From Candidatus Muiribacterium halophilum (GTDB lineage Bacteria > Muiribacteriota > Muiribacteriia > Muiribacteriales > Muiribacteriaceae), in the NCBI GenBank assembly GCA_023228995.1, contig JALOAD010000024.1, positions 1 through 52,930 on the forward strand: a stretch of 52,930 nucleotides of DNA. Direction: 5' to 3'. The first letter of the stretch is position 1. Each line of letters opens with the position of its first letter. The notes under the pieces are model-generated. The model saw only the letters and a list, made by a program, of their open reading frames with translations. It had not been told where the DNA came from and did no database searches. Made by a program: the position numbers and the translations under genes. Below are positions 17,872 through 27,496 of the stretch, in pieces.

Positions 17872-18612
17872 AAAAAGTTCAGTAATTAGATAAATTCCGT
17901 GTAAAAGTCCCCATACAAAAAATGTCCAATTAGCACCATGCCAAATTCCACTTACTATAATTGTTATAATTAGATTGATAATATGTTTTTTAAGTCCTTT
18001 TTTACTTCCTCCAAGAGGAATATATACATAATCTCTAAACCATCTTGAAAGGGAAATGTGCCATTTTTTCCAGAATTCCTGAAATGATTCTGCTGAGTAT
18101 GGAATATCAAAATTCTGCATAAGATCAATTCCAAAAAGCTTAGCAACTCCGATTGCAATATCTGAATAACCGGAAAAATCAGAAAAAATTTGAAAAGAAA
18201 ATAAAATCGTTGCAATAATCAAAGAAATTGAGTCAGCTTCATATGGTTTATTGTATATGCTATTAACAAAAATTGATAAATTATCTGCAATTACAACTTT
18301 TTTAAAAAATCCGAATAGAATAAGTGAAAAACTATCGTGAAATTTAACTTTTGAATATAAAAAACTTTTTTTTAACTGTGGAATCAAGTGAGCTGACCTT
18401 TCAATAGGTCCGGCAACAAGTTGTGGAAAGAATGAAACATATAAAGCGAATATAATAAAATTTTTCTCAGCTTTTATCTTATTATTGTAAATATCAATTG
18501 TATAACTTAGAGTTTGAAATGTGTAGAATGAAATTCCGACAGGTAAGAGAAAGTTTGAGTAAGGAAGATAATTTGTTTTATCAAATATATTCATAAAATT
18601 GCTTAAATTCAT
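17863..18612 (-). pseudogene. MBOAT (AlgI-like) membrane acyltransferase, central fragment
   Basis: The frame has the MBOAT signatures LPVGISFYTFQTLSYTIDIY, LVAGPIERSAHLIPQ, FSGYSDIAIGVAKLFGI, FWKKWHISLSRWFRDYVYIPLGG and the catalytic His in SGIWHGANWTF. The reading frame stays open upstream to 18684 (TIFNFFN before the first Met), so the usual N-terminal 90 or so residues are gone and the listed ATG is probably not the original start. Together with the shifted C-terminal part, this is a decayed gene. MBOAT proteins transfer acyl groups to exopolysaccharides together with SGNH partners; the piece of such a partner lies directly next to it on the other strand. Confidence 0.8.
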
Positions 18613-18690
18613 ATTAAAAAAGTTAAAGATAGTTTTAGATTTTAATACTGTTACAATTATTTTGCTGCTAGAATATATAGAATTTTAGAT

Positions 18691-20382
18691 ATGTTTAAAA
18701 ATAAGGCTAACAATGGAGATTTTGTTACTTTTCATAATATTGCATTTTCAGATGAGTTTATTGGATGGCAAAATACTAAAAAATCCATTATTGAACTAAT
18801 TGATTTTGGAAAGAAAAATAACATTAACATATATATATGTTTTATTGATGCAGGGAATAAAAGATTAAGTGAAAGTATAAATTCGCAAAAAAATTATTAC
18901 ATTTTAAAAAAATATATAGACAGTTTAAATTTTAATTCATTTTACAATATCAATGAGATTTTTGAACAATACAAAGGAAACATCGAAGATCTTTCGGTTA
19001 AAAAAACAGATTCACATTTTAGCAAAAAAGCTCAAGATAAATTTATTACATATAATATTTATACGAAAGCTATGAATTATATGGTAATTTACAGCAATTC
19101 GGAAAATGGAATGAATGTTACTAAAAATTTTTTTCTTAATTTATTAAGAGAAAGGTTTATAAAAACTGAATATTTCAAAATTATTGAGAATTTTATAATT
19201 AACTTTAAAACTTGGAATAGTATAGAGATTTTCCCATTGTTTATATCAGAACAAAATTTAAAAAAATATTATTTAAATAGTAAAAGAAAAGTAAAGATAT
19301 ATGAAATAGTTAAACTCAAAATTAGTAATAAAGATTTGTTAAATGATGCAAATAAAGAGTGGTTTGTCATTAGTAATGGAGAGAAAGATTATCTTTTTAA
19401 TTTTCAGGATGGAGATAATATTATAAAAAGATTAGAATTAGAATTTGAAAAAAAAGATGATGCAATATTAAAAGATTTTTTTTATGAAACAGAATACAAA
19501 GAAATTGAAAATTTAATGAAAAAATTTATTGCAAAAACTGAAAAAACTAATAGACGAGATTTTCTAAAAACATATGAATTTCATAAGAAGAATTTGGTAA
19601 AGTCATTAGATAATATTTCTAAAAATGATGTCACTAAAAAAGATTTAACTGTCTTAAAAGACAGTTTAGTCTATATAAGTAAAATTTTTATTTTAGATAA
19701 TAGCAATAAAATAATTGACAAAAGCTATTCTAAATATGATAAAATTAAAGATAAAATATGTATAACACAAAAAATTCCTTATTCAAAAGATAAAGAGTTA
19801 ATTTTTACTTTCACAACAAATAATTTTTTTTCTTCTATTGAAGATTTATTATTTGATATTGAGAAAGGGGATGATGTTTCAAATATAATAATAAAAGACA
19901 TAATTGAGACGAAAGATACAAAAACATTAATGGAAAATCTTACTTTTGATACTTTGTATTCAAATGAAAAAAAATTTATTAAAAAAAAAGAAATTGAAAA
20001 AGACATATTAAAATTCAAGAATTTCGAAGATCATTATACTGAAGAAGAATTTAATTCAATGAAAAATAATAAATTGGCTAAGCATATGCTGGAAGCTATT
20101 TTTATTATTGATTTTTTAGAAAAAAGCGAATTGCAATATAATAATTTTATCTTTAGTAGAATAACTGATAATGAAAAATATGTATATGCAGGTTTGGGTG
20201 CAATATGTGTAGGCACTATAATAATTGTGGCAACTGTTTGTTCTGCGTGGTCTGTTTTGGTGGCAGGTGCTACAATTGGATCGACAGCAGGTGGAAGTTA
20301 TTTGGCTTCTATTGTTAGCGGAATGTTTTTAGATATTGGAGGATATATTTTAATCAAAAAAGGAACTTATCAACCATGGTAA
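18691..20382 (+). CDS. Fusion of an SGNH-like fragment with a variable-tail membrane-active protein
   Basis: The 563-residue ORF has two parts. Residues 1-130 look like the end of an AlgJ/AlgX-type SGNH protein (VKKTDSHFSKKAQDKF resembles their D-x-H-W motif). Residues 135-563 align along their length with the proteins at 23399 and 26115: LKKYYLNSKRKVKIYEIVKL, EFEKKDDAILKDFF, then EDHYTEEEFNSMKNNKLAKHMLEAIFIIDFLEKSE. The last 70 residues are a glycine-rich hydrophobic domain (TAGGSYLASIVSGMFLDIGGYIL). No ribosome binding site precedes the ATG, and the frame is open back to 18646. The first 130 residues may be an accident of a rearrangement. The function is unknown; pore formation is a guess from the tail. 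Confidence 0.55.
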   Translation: MFKNKANNGDFVTFHNIAFSDEFIGWQNTKKSIIELIDFGKKNNINIYICFIDAGNKRLSESINSQKNYYILKKYIDSLNFNSFYNINEIFEQYKGNIEDLSVKKTDSHFSKKAQDKFITYNIYTKAMNYMVIYSNSENGMNVTKNFFLNLLRERFIKTEYFKIIENFIINFKTWNSIEIFPLFISEQNLKKYYLNSKRKVKIYEIVKLKISNKDLLNDANKEWFVISNGEKDYLFNFQDGDNIIKRLELEFEKKDDAILKDFFYETEYKEIENLMKKFIAKTEKTNRRDFLKTYEFHKKNLVKSLDNISKNDVTKKDLTVLKDSLVYISKIFILDNSNKIIDKSYSKYDKIKDKICITQKIPYSKDKELIFTFTTNNFFSSIEDLLFDIEKGDDVSNIIIKDIIETKDTKTLMENLTFDTLYSNEKKFIKKKEIEKDILKFKNFEDHYTEEEFNSMKNNKLAKHMLEAIFIIDFLEKSELQYNNFIFSRITDNEKYVYAGLGAICVGTIIIVATVCSAWSVLVAGATIGSTAGGSYLASIVSGMFLDIGGYILIKKGTYQPW

Positions 20383-20663
20383 AAAAAAGAAGTAGTATTT
20401 TAACACATTTTAATGCTAGTGTTGTCGGAATTGCTTCATGTTGCCTTAATTTGTTTTTTTTATTTGATATAAGTAAAAGTTTTAATTTTACTGTAAATGA
20501 TGAAATAATTAGAAGATTCCCGGATATTTTACTTATGTTATCTTTTATATTTTTTTTCTTTTCCGTAAGTCTTTTTATGTATTATAATTCACTATATGAA
20601 AGGATAAAAAAACTTGAAGAAATATATAGTAGTAATGCTTATAAGAAAGACGATAAAGAATAA
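20376..20663 (+). CDS. Small two-helix membrane protein, partner of the preceding gene
   Basis: A 95-residue protein with hydrophobic helices at about 15-33 and 50-72, and a charged C-terminal coil (YERIKKLEEIYSS). It overlaps the preceding gene by 7 bp. The proteins at 25046 and 27781 have the same layout and the same position. Such a pairing of one variable hydrophobic C-terminus with one small membrane protein is the layout of pore toxin and immunity pairs, but no homology to known immunity proteins is visible. Confidence 0.6.
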   Translation: MVKKRSSILTHFNASVVGIASCCLNLFFLFDISKSFNFTVNDEIIRRFPDILLMLSFIFFFFSVSLFMYYNSLYERIKKLEEIYSSNAYKKDDKE

Positions 20664-20676
20664 TTAATTCCTCTGA

Positions 20677-20814
20677 ATAATTTCGCATAGATTATCTTCT
20701 TTTAAGTATTGTAATGAATTTTTGTGGTTAAGAGATCATGAACTTGTTAAAATAAGTAAATATGAGTTTTCGATTAACAATGATATTAAAAAAATATTTG
20801 AAAACCAGAATTAA
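20677..20814 (+). pseudogene. Short open fragment, possible gene end
   Basis: After a stop at 20674-20676 a frame remains open for 45 codons (FKYCNEFLWLRDHELVKISK and so on) to a TAA. It has no start codon at a useful place and no ribosome binding site. Its sequence looks protein-like, but I cannot assign it. It is probably the tail of a lost gene. Confidence 0.25.
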
Positions 20815-20909
20815 AATCATCTTTTTTAGGAATTACTGTTAATTTTCTCTATTATTGTATATAATTAATATAATACTTTATGTTCTTAATAATAAAAATG
20901 GCGGTTAAT

Positions 20910-22322
20910 ATGAAAAATTTAATAATTCTTAGTATTTTTATATGTTCAATAATATCTTTTTCTGAGTCAATGATTGTTGTTAACAATGGCGGAACAAGAG
21001 TGCTTGTAGTAGATTCAGGTACAGATTTTGCTCATCCTGAATTTAATGGCAAAATTCTTTATGAACTTGCAGAACTTAATGGAGTAGCAGGAAAGGATGA
21101 TGATAATAACGGATATATTGATGATTTAGCTGGTTGGAATTTTGTTGAAAATACAAATGTTCAAGTTGATACTACAATTCTACCCCCATTTTATGATGAA
21201 GTTTTAAGATATAATGATGTATTAGAAAAATATGGCAGAAAAGGTGAAATAACTCAGGAAGATTATAATTTTGCAATAGAATTTCAAAAAGATCTTACAA
21301 AAAGAATGTGGATGGGTTTTATCGGTGGATATGCTCATGGAACTCATGTAGCTGGAATTATTTCAAAAAACAATAATCACACATCATTTAAAGCAATAAA
21401 ATTTATTGGGACTGGAACTCCACCATCGACTTCTTCGCTTAGAGAAATGATAATTGCAAGAAATGGTTTTTTAAAAAGACAAACAAGACAAAAAACTTAT
21501 GGAGAAATAGAAGCTATATATAAACAACTTGGAGATTCGGCAATAGCAAGCATGCAACCTATAACTGATTATGTTGCATTTTGTAATCCAAGGGTAATAA
21601 ATTGTTCTTATGGAGATAATAGAGATGCTATATTTCCAAATGTAAAAAAACACATGTTAGATGTATTCGGATATACAAATCCAGATACAGATGAAGTTTT
21701 TAAAGTAATGGATATATACGCAAAAAATGTAAGTATTCGACGAACAGATAAAATGTATGAAAAAGCAACAAACGCTTTACTTTTAATAGCAGCAGGAAAT
21801 TCAGCAGAAGATGTTGATAAATATATATCATCTCCAATCGATATGAGCACTCAAAACAAAATAGTAATAGCAGCAACTTTTGATGACAAATTAATAGCTG
21901 ATTTTTCATGTTATGGAATAAAAAAAGTTGATATAGCAGCACCAGGAGTACTTATAAAATCTTCATATCCAAGCGGGAAATACGGACTCATGTCAGGAAC
22001 TTCACAGGCAACTCCTTATGTATCAAAAATCGCAGCAAAACTATTTCATATAAGACCAGCATTAACACCTGTTGAAGTAAAAAAAATACTAATGGGAACA
22101 GCAGATAAAAAAGATTGGTTAAAAGAAAAAGTTGTTTGTGGTGGAGTAGTAAATCCTTTGAGAGCAGAAGCAGCAGCAAGACTTGTGAATAAAGGTGTTG
22201 ACATTGACAAAGCAATTGCTCAGGTACTTATAAATATAGGAAATGCAAAAATCCCTGAAAGAAAAATTGATTTAAATGATCCACTTATGCAGAATTTTTA
22301 CAGATCAACAATAGTTTATTAA
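20910..22322 (+). CDS. Secreted subtilisin-like serine protease (S8 family)
   Basis: With this start the protein has 470 residues and a signal peptide MKNLIILSIFICSIISFS; an ATG 30 nt upstream is in frame but would put charges in front of it. The catalytic triad is visible: Asp35 in VLVVDSGTDF, His143 in YAHGTHVAGI and Ser365 in MSGTSQATPY, with the oxyanion Asn in AAGNSAE. No propeptide is obvious between the signal peptide and the domain. An insertion of about 60 residues separates Asp and His. It stands alone. It probably cleaves proteins outside the cytoplasmic membrane. Confidence 0.92.
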   Translation: MKNLIILSIFICSIISFSESMIVVNNGGTRVLVVDSGTDFAHPEFNGKILYELAELNGVAGKDDDNNGYIDDLAGWNFVENTNVQVDTTILPPFYDEVLRYNDVLEKYGRKGEITQEDYNFAIEFQKDLTKRMWMGFIGGYAHGTHVAGIISKNNNHTSFKAIKFIGTGTPPSTSSLREMIIARNGFLKRQTRQKTYGEIEAIYKQLGDSAIASMQPITDYVAFCNPRVINCSYGDNRDAIFPNVKKHMLDVFGYTNPDTDEVFKVMDIYAKNVSIRRTDKMYEKATNALLLIAAGNSAEDVDKYISSPIDMSTQNKIVIAATFDDKLIADFSCYGIKKVDIAAPGVLIKSSYPSGKYGLMSGTSQATPYVSKIAAKLFHIRPALTPVEVKKILMGTADKKDWLKEKVVCGGVVNPLRAEAAARLVNKGVDIDKAIAQVLINIGNAKIPERKIDLNDPLMQNFYRSTIVY

Positions 22323-22326
22323 TATC

Positions 22327-23331
22327 GGTGTCGGACCTTAATATTTGACATTTATAAGTAAAATTATTATTATTAATGTATGGGCAGAGAACTTAGAATT
22401 GAATATAAAGGTGCTTTATATCTTGTTACGAGTCGAGGTAATACTAGAAGTCGAATATTTCAGAGCGAACTTGATAAACAGAAGTTTGTTTATTATTTAG
22501 CACAAATTCACAAAAAACACAGTGTAATAATTCATTCCTATTGTCTTATGGGGAATTATTATCATCTACTTATTGAAACTCCAAATGGAAATTTAAAAAA
22601 AGTTATGCACAAATTAAATACAAGCTATACAAATTATTACAATTATCATTATTCACGAATTGGTCATTTATTTTCTCGTAGGTACGAGTCTATTTTGGTT
22701 GATAAGCAAAATTATGCTCTTGTTTTGTCTTCATATATTCATTTAACTCCGGTGCGAGATAAAATTGTAACAGATTCTATTGATTACCCTTGGAGCAGTT
22801 ATAAATATTATGTTTTGAATAAAGAAAAACCAGATTTTTTGGAAACTAAAATGATATTAAGCTTAAATAATGGGGATAGTAAGGATTACAATAGATATGT
22901 GAGATCTCAAATCAAAAAAAAGTTTGAACCTGAAAAGGAATTAAAGGGTGATATGGTTTTAGGGAGCGAGAATTTTTTTGAATGGGTAAAAGAAAGTTCA
23001 TTACAAATAGAATGGTTTAAAAGCAAAGATAAATATGCGATTAAAAAGCTTTATGATACTAAAGAATTAGAAGCAAAAATTATAAATATTTTTAAAAATG
23101 ATGATTTTAATTTGAATGCGAATACAATAAAAAAATTTATTATATATTTATTGAAGAAACATACACATTTAACTTTAGCAAATATTGGTGAAAAATATGG
23201 CATAAGTTATTCGGCAGTGAGTGTTGCTGCTAAGAGATTTAATAAAGAAATTATAAAAACACAAAAATTCTCTGAAATACTTGTTATTATTGAGGAAAAG
23301 CTGAATTTGTCAAAAAAATAGGTCCGACACC
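22327..23331. mobile_element. REP-flanked RAYT transposase unit
   Basis: GGTGTCGGACC at 22327-22337 and its exact reverse complement at 23321-23331 bracket the transposase gene. The right site overlaps the gene's stop codon. Between the left site and the start codon lie TTGACA (22345-22350) and, 17 bp on, TATTAT (22368-22373), a promoter within the element. Related REP sites are scattered over the window at 26037, 28064, 35235, 36389-36449, and in a variant form at 14601 and 42744-43043. Confidence 0.75.
22380..23321 (+). CDS. REP-associated tyrosine transposase (RAYT, Y1 family)
   Basis: A 313-residue protein starting MGRELRIEYKGALYLVTSRG. The stretch IIHSYCLMGNYYHLLIETP is the family's metal-site region (usual form P-N-H-x-H; here the first His is replaced by Tyr). 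The stretch ILVDKQNYALVLSSYIHLTPVR carries the Tyr and the N-P-V/T-P-V-R motif. A C-terminal helix-turn-helix region (LTLANIGEKYGISYSAVSVAAKRF) resembles DnaA-type DNA binding seen in long RAYTs. It nicks and rejoins single-stranded REP DNA. It is flanked by matching REP sites, so it is probably the local source of their spread. Confidence 0.85.
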   Translation: MGRELRIEYKGALYLVTSRGNTRSRIFQSELDKQKFVYYLAQIHKKHSVIIHSYCLMGNYYHLLIETPNGNLKKVMHKLNTSYTNYYNYHYSRIGHLFSRRYESILVDKQNYALVLSSYIHLTPVRDKIVTDSIDYPWSSYKYYVLNKEKPDFLETKMILSLNNGDSKDYNRYVRSQIKKKFEPEKELKGDMVLGSENFFEWVKESSLQIEWFKSKDKYAIKKLYDTKELEAKIINIFKNDDFNLNANTIKKFIIYLLKKHTHLTLANIGEKYGISYSAVSVAAKRFNKEIIKTQKFSEILVIIEEKLNLSKK

Positions 23332-24780
23332 AAAGCTTTTTTCTTGATTTTTATTTAATAAATAATTATAATTAAAAAAACATATTGGAGGATTTCTGGT
23401 GTTTTTAACTTCTTTTTCTGATGTATATATTGAAAAAACTTCATATATTGATGAGGATCATTTTGAGGTCAGACAATGCGGAGAAAATAAGTCGGGTGTA
23501 CAATTACCTTCAAATGGACCAGTTATGTTAAATTTTAATTTGGTAAAAAAGAATGTAGATTCTGAAGTTATCCTGATAAAAAAACAGGAAGCAATTAATT
23601 TTGTAAAACAATATATTGTCGAGAATACTAAAGATATTAAATTCAAGACTCTGGGAAATTATAAAACCGATATTAATTCATTCTTAAATCAGAACTCAGA
23701 TATAAAAATATTTAATCTTTCCATATCTGATTTGAAGTTAGGAAAATATTACGAAAACAATAAAAGATCAGTAAGAAAGTATTGTGCTTATATTCATGAA
23801 CCAGATTTTACTAATAAGACATCAAAGCAGAATATTGAATATTTAAATGAAAACATATCAGAAAGATTTCTACTTAATAATAATTTTATAGTTATTAATG
23901 TTAAAGATGCTGATTTGTTAATTAGTCTGAATTTGTTTAATGATAAAACTAAAAATCAGATTTTTATTGATAATTTATTGAGTCTATTAGAAGAAAAAGA
24001 TGATAAATTACTTTTTGATTTTGTAAAAAAAGATGAAATAGAGCAAATGAAAGATTTATTTTCTGAATTTCTCAAAACAGATAGAAATAGCACTGTAATA
24101 AAAGAATTTGATAATAAAAAAGAAAAATTAAATACGATATTTTCCAAAATAAAAAAAGGTGAGATAAAGGCAGATGATATTAAAGAATTAAAAGAAATAA
24201 CCGTCGATATGTCAAAAATATTTGCATTAAAGAAAAGTCCTGAAATATTTGAAAAAATGAAAGAAAGAAGAGAGGAAATAAAAGATAAATTATTTGTTTA
24301 TAATAGAACTCCTTTAATTGATTTATCAGATACAGTAAACACTTTTCAGATGCAGAGTTCATGGAATAATTCCACAGCAGAGAAAGTTGGAGTACTTGAT
24401 GCTGTCTGTGATTATTATATTAATAAAATAGATGACAATAGACTTTTTTTTAATAATATGGCAGATATACAGAAAAACTTTTCAGCTTTAATCAATAATG
24501 GAATAAATGATCAGCAATCTTATCCAATAAATAATATACCTGGACCGAGTATTCCAACAAATCCGACACCATTTCCTACTATTGGTGGAATAACAAATCG
24601 AGAAACTTTTAGTGAAAAAGAAATGCAGGAAAAAATGAAAGAATTAGAAAAAAAAGCTTTAAAATATGAAAATTTTAAAGAATATTACATGCAGGAAGAA
24701 TATAATACAATAAAAGCCTCAGAATTTGGTAAAAGAATGCTTTGCTCAGTATTTATATTTGATAAAATCAGTAATCTTAA
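23241..24780 (+). repeat. 1,540-bp direct repeat, copy A
   Basis: From the last third of the RAYT gene to codon 460 of the next gene, the sequence is repeated at 25957-27496 with a constant offset of 2,716 bp. I saw no difference between the two proteins over this span. The repeats end abruptly, at the point where the two encoded proteins begin to differ. Confidence 0.9.
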
Positions 24781-25033
24781 CGAAATAGAATTTTCTACCT
24801 TGCTATATGAGTCTAGAATGTCAAAAGGAGAAAAACTTTTTTGGTTAGGAGTTGGTATAACAGCTGTTGGAGGTGGGGCTCTCATAATTGGAATAGCTAC
24901 TTTTTCTGCAGCGACTACTATTACAACTGCAGTTTTTGTTGAGGGCTGTTCATATTCTTTATTTGGGGGAGCCAGTATTTTCTTTGGAATTGAAGCTATG
25001 GCTGGAGGATTAACTGCTATAATAAATGAGTAA
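23399..25033 (+). CDS. Variable-tail protein A, possible pore-forming toxin
   Basis: A 544-residue protein started by GTG with GGAGGA 7 nt before it. There is no signal peptide. Residues 1-460 are identical to those of the gene at 26115. They are mainly charged helices, with a flexible Pro-rich linker (NNIPGPSIPTNPTPFPTIGG, about residues 380-400). The C-terminal 60 residues differ and form a Gly- and Ala-rich hydrophobic hairpin (LGVGITAVGGGALIIGIATF). No database family comes to mind. A conserved body with an exchangeable hydrophobic tail and a dedicated small membrane protein downstream suggests a polymorphic effector, but how it would leave the cell is not visible. Confidence 0.6.
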   Translation: MFLTSFSDVYIEKTSYIDEDHFEVRQCGENKSGVQLPSNGPVMLNFNLVKKNVDSEVILIKKQEAINFVKQYIVENTKDIKFKTLGNYKTDINSFLNQNSDIKIFNLSISDLKLGKYYENNKRSVRKYCAYIHEPDFTNKTSKQNIEYLNENISERFLLNNNFIVINVKDADLLISLNLFNDKTKNQIFIDNLLSLLEEKDDKLLFDFVKKDEIEQMKDLFSEFLKTDRNSTVIKEFDNKKEKLNTIFSKIKKGEIKADDIKELKEITVDMSKIFALKKSPEIFEKMKERREEIKDKLFVYNRTPLIDLSDTVNTFQMQSSWNNSTAEKVGVLDAVCDYYINKIDDNRLFFNNMADIQKNFSALINNGINDQQSYPINNIPGPSIPTNPTPFPTIGGITNRETFSEKEMQEKMKELEKKALKYENFKEYYMQEEYNTIKASEFGKRMLCSVFIFDKISNLNEIEFSTLLYESRMSKGEKLFWLGVGITAVGGGALIIGIATFSAATTITTAVFVEGCSYSLFGGASIFFGIEAMAGGLTAIINE

Positions 25034-25045
25034 AGGAGAAATAAA

Positions 25046-25297
25046 ATGAAAAAAATTATTCTTATAATTATATTAATATTTTTTGTTTTTTTTCAGATTA
25101 TGTTAATTTCAATCTTAAATGATTTTTTGCAAAATAGTATAAGTAACAAAGTAGTTTTTAATGATTTATCTTTTTTTATTTCTGTTTTTTTTATATATAG
25201 TTTTGTTATGAATTTGGCTTTTATATTATTACTTATTAATATATTTATTAAGATTAAAGAACTAGAAAAAATAGGAAAAAACAGTATCGGTTCTTGA
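25046..25297 (+). CDS. Small two-helix membrane protein, partner of protein A
   Basis: An 83-residue protein with hydrophobic helices at residues 3-27 and 47-72 and a short charged tail (KIKELEKIGKN). AAAGGAG precedes the ATG by 7 nt, and the gap to the previous gene is 12 bp. Its layout equals that of the partners at 20376 and 27781, while the sequence is different, matching the different tail of its neighbour. Its last codons run into a REP-like sequence (ATCGGTTCTTGACAT). Confidence 0.6.
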   Translation: MKKIILIIILIFFVFFQIMLISILNDFLQNSISNKVVFNDLSFFISVFFIYSFVMNLAFILLLINIFIKIKELEKIGKNSIGS

Positions 25298-25418
25298 CAT
25301 TAACAAAAAAAAATTATTAGTATATATTATTCGAGAAACAAAAGTTTAGATTAAAAGAAAATGACAGAAGTTAAACCTTATTCTGTTTTTTTAAAATTAT
25401 TTATGTAATCTATTTAAT

Positions 25419-25709
25419 ATGGAAAAAAATGAAACCAATCTTGAAAAAACTGTTAAAATTGCTCTGATTTGCAATGCTTCTATTGGTATTTTGTTTGTAT
25501 TAATTAGTATTTTTCTTTTATATCAAAATAATGTTAATTTACAAAACATTTTATATCCAATAATTGGTATTATTCTTATTGTTAGTTCTTTTGTTGTTAA
25601 AAAAAGAATTAATAATGGTTTTTATAAAGGTGTTGAAGAAGATAAAAACTTTGCTGTTTTGAATTTCGGATTTAATACTATTGTTAGTTCTCTTTTTATT
25701 TTATCATAA
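25419..25709 (+). CDS. Small membrane protein, shortened copy of 28271-28657
   Basis: A 96-residue protein with two hydrophobic helices (about 13-33 and 38-57). The first 85 residues are nearly identical to the product of 28271-28657, after which this copy runs out within a few codons. The DNA match begins at about 25364, upstream of the gene. No ribosome binding site is evident. It is probably a truncated duplicate. Confidence 0.45.
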   Translation: MEKNETNLEKTVKIALICNASIGILFVLISIFLLYQNNVNLQNILYPIIGIILIVSSFVVKKRINNGFYKGVEEDKNFAVLNFGFNTIVSSLFILS

Positions 25710-25777
25710 ATCACATAAAATTCTAAGATTAAATTAGACAAATCAATTAAATTCTAAAGATATTTTAACCGAAAAAT

Positions 25778-25814
25778 AAATCATGACCACCCGCTTAGCG
25801 GGTGGTCATGATTT
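25778..25814. terminator. Strong perfect hairpin, bidirectional terminator
   Basis: Two 18-nt arms, AAATCATGACCACCCGCT and its exact reverse complement, flank a single T (effective loop a few nt). It is followed by a T-rich stretch on both strands. It is strikingly GC-rich for this region. It closes the transcription unit of the first duplicate. Confidence 0.75.
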
Positions 25815-25956
25815 TTAAACAAAACATTGCATTCTATATTTATTTTGACACAAACAAAGCAGAGCTAATCATGGTTTAGCTTTGTTTTTTTATATAAAAT
25901 AAGGTTCTGTATAAAATAATCAGAGAATTTATGTTAAAATAATTTTAGAATTAACA

Positions 25957-26047
25957 AATAAAGAAATTATAAAAACACAAAAATTCTCTGAAATACTTGT
26001 TATTATTGAGGAAAAGCTGAATTTGTCAAAAAAATAGGTCCGACACC
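25957..26047 (+). pseudogene. Tail fragment of the RAYT gene
   Basis: The last 27 codons of the RAYT gene plus its right REP site are repeated here exactly, as the first part of the 1,540-bp duplicate. No start of the gene is present on this side. The corresponding head fragment lies 2.0 kb downstream at 28064. Confidence 0.8.
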
Positions 26048-27496
26048 AAAGCTTTTTTCTTGATTTTTATTTAATAAATAATTATAATTAAAAAAACATA
26101 TTGGAGGATTTCTGGTGTTTTTAACTTCTTTTTCTGATGTATATATTGAAAAAACTTCATATATTGATGAGGATCATTTTGAGGTCAGACAATGCGGAGA
26201 AAATAAGTCGGGTGTACAATTACCTTCAAATGGACCAGTTATGTTAAATTTTAATTTGGTAAAAAAGAATGTAGATTCTGAAGTTATCCTGATAAAAAAA
26301 CAGGAAGCAATTAATTTTGTAAAACAATATATTGTCGAGAATACTAAAGATATTAAATTCAAGACTCTGGGAAATTATAAAACCGATATTAATTCATTCT
26401 TAAATCAGAACTCAGATATAAAAATATTTAATCTTTCCATATCTGATTTGAAGTTAGGAAAATATTACGAAAACAATAAAAGATCAGTAAGAAAGTATTG
26501 TGCTTATATTCATGAACCAGATTTTACTAATAAGACATCAAAGCAGAATATTGAATATTTAAATGAAAACATATCAGAAAGATTTCTACTTAATAATAAT
26601 TTTATAGTTATTAATGTTAAAGATGCTGATTTGTTAATTAGTCTGAATTTGTTTAATGATAAAACTAAAAATCAGATTTTTATTGATAATTTATTGAGTC
26701 TATTAGAAGAAAAAGATGATAAATTACTTTTTGATTTTGTAAAAAAAGATGAAATAGAGCAAATGAAAGATTTATTTTCTGAATTTCTCAAAACAGATAG
26801 AAATAGCACTGTAATAAAAGAATTTGATAATAAAAAAGAAAAATTAAATACGATATTTTCCAAAATAAAAAAAGGTGAGATAAAGGCAGATGATATTAAA
26901 GAATTAAAAGAAATAACCGTCGATATGTCAAAAATATTTGCATTAAAGAAAAGTCCTGAAATATTTGAAAAAATGAAAGAAAGAAGAGAGGAAATAAAAG
27001 ATAAATTATTTGTTTATAATAGAACTCCTTTAATTGATTTATCAGATACAGTAAACACTTTTCAGATGCAGAGTTCATGGAATAATTCCACAGCAGAGAA
27101 AGTTGGAGTACTTGATGCTGTCTGTGATTATTATATTAATAAAATAGATGACAATAGACTTTTTTTTAATAATATGGCAGATATACAGAAAAACTTTTCA
27201 GCTTTAATCAATAATGGAATAAATGATCAGCAATCTTATCCAATAAATAATATACCTGGACCGAGTATTCCAACAAATCCGACACCATTTCCTACTATTG
27301 GTGGAATAACAAATCGAGAAACTTTTAGTGAAAAAGAAATGCAGGAAAAAATGAAAGAATTAGAAAAAAAAGCTTTAAAATATGAAAATTTTAAAGAATA
27401 TTACATGCAGGAAGAATATAATACAATAAAAGCCTCAGAATTTGGTAAAAGAATGCTTTGCTCAGTATTTATATTTGATAAAATCAGTAATCTTAA
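25957..27496 (+). repeat. 1,540-bp direct repeat, copy B
   Basis: Exact second copy of 23241-24780. The left boundary is at AATAAAG in the RAYT tail; the right boundary is at the codon where protein B diverges from protein A. Confidence 0.9.

Noticed and set aside
23241-27496. 1,540-bp direct repeat as a long terminal repeat or composite transposon
   Set aside because: The ends carry no transposase-specific inverted repeats and the borders fall inside genes; tandem duplication with tail exchange explains them better.
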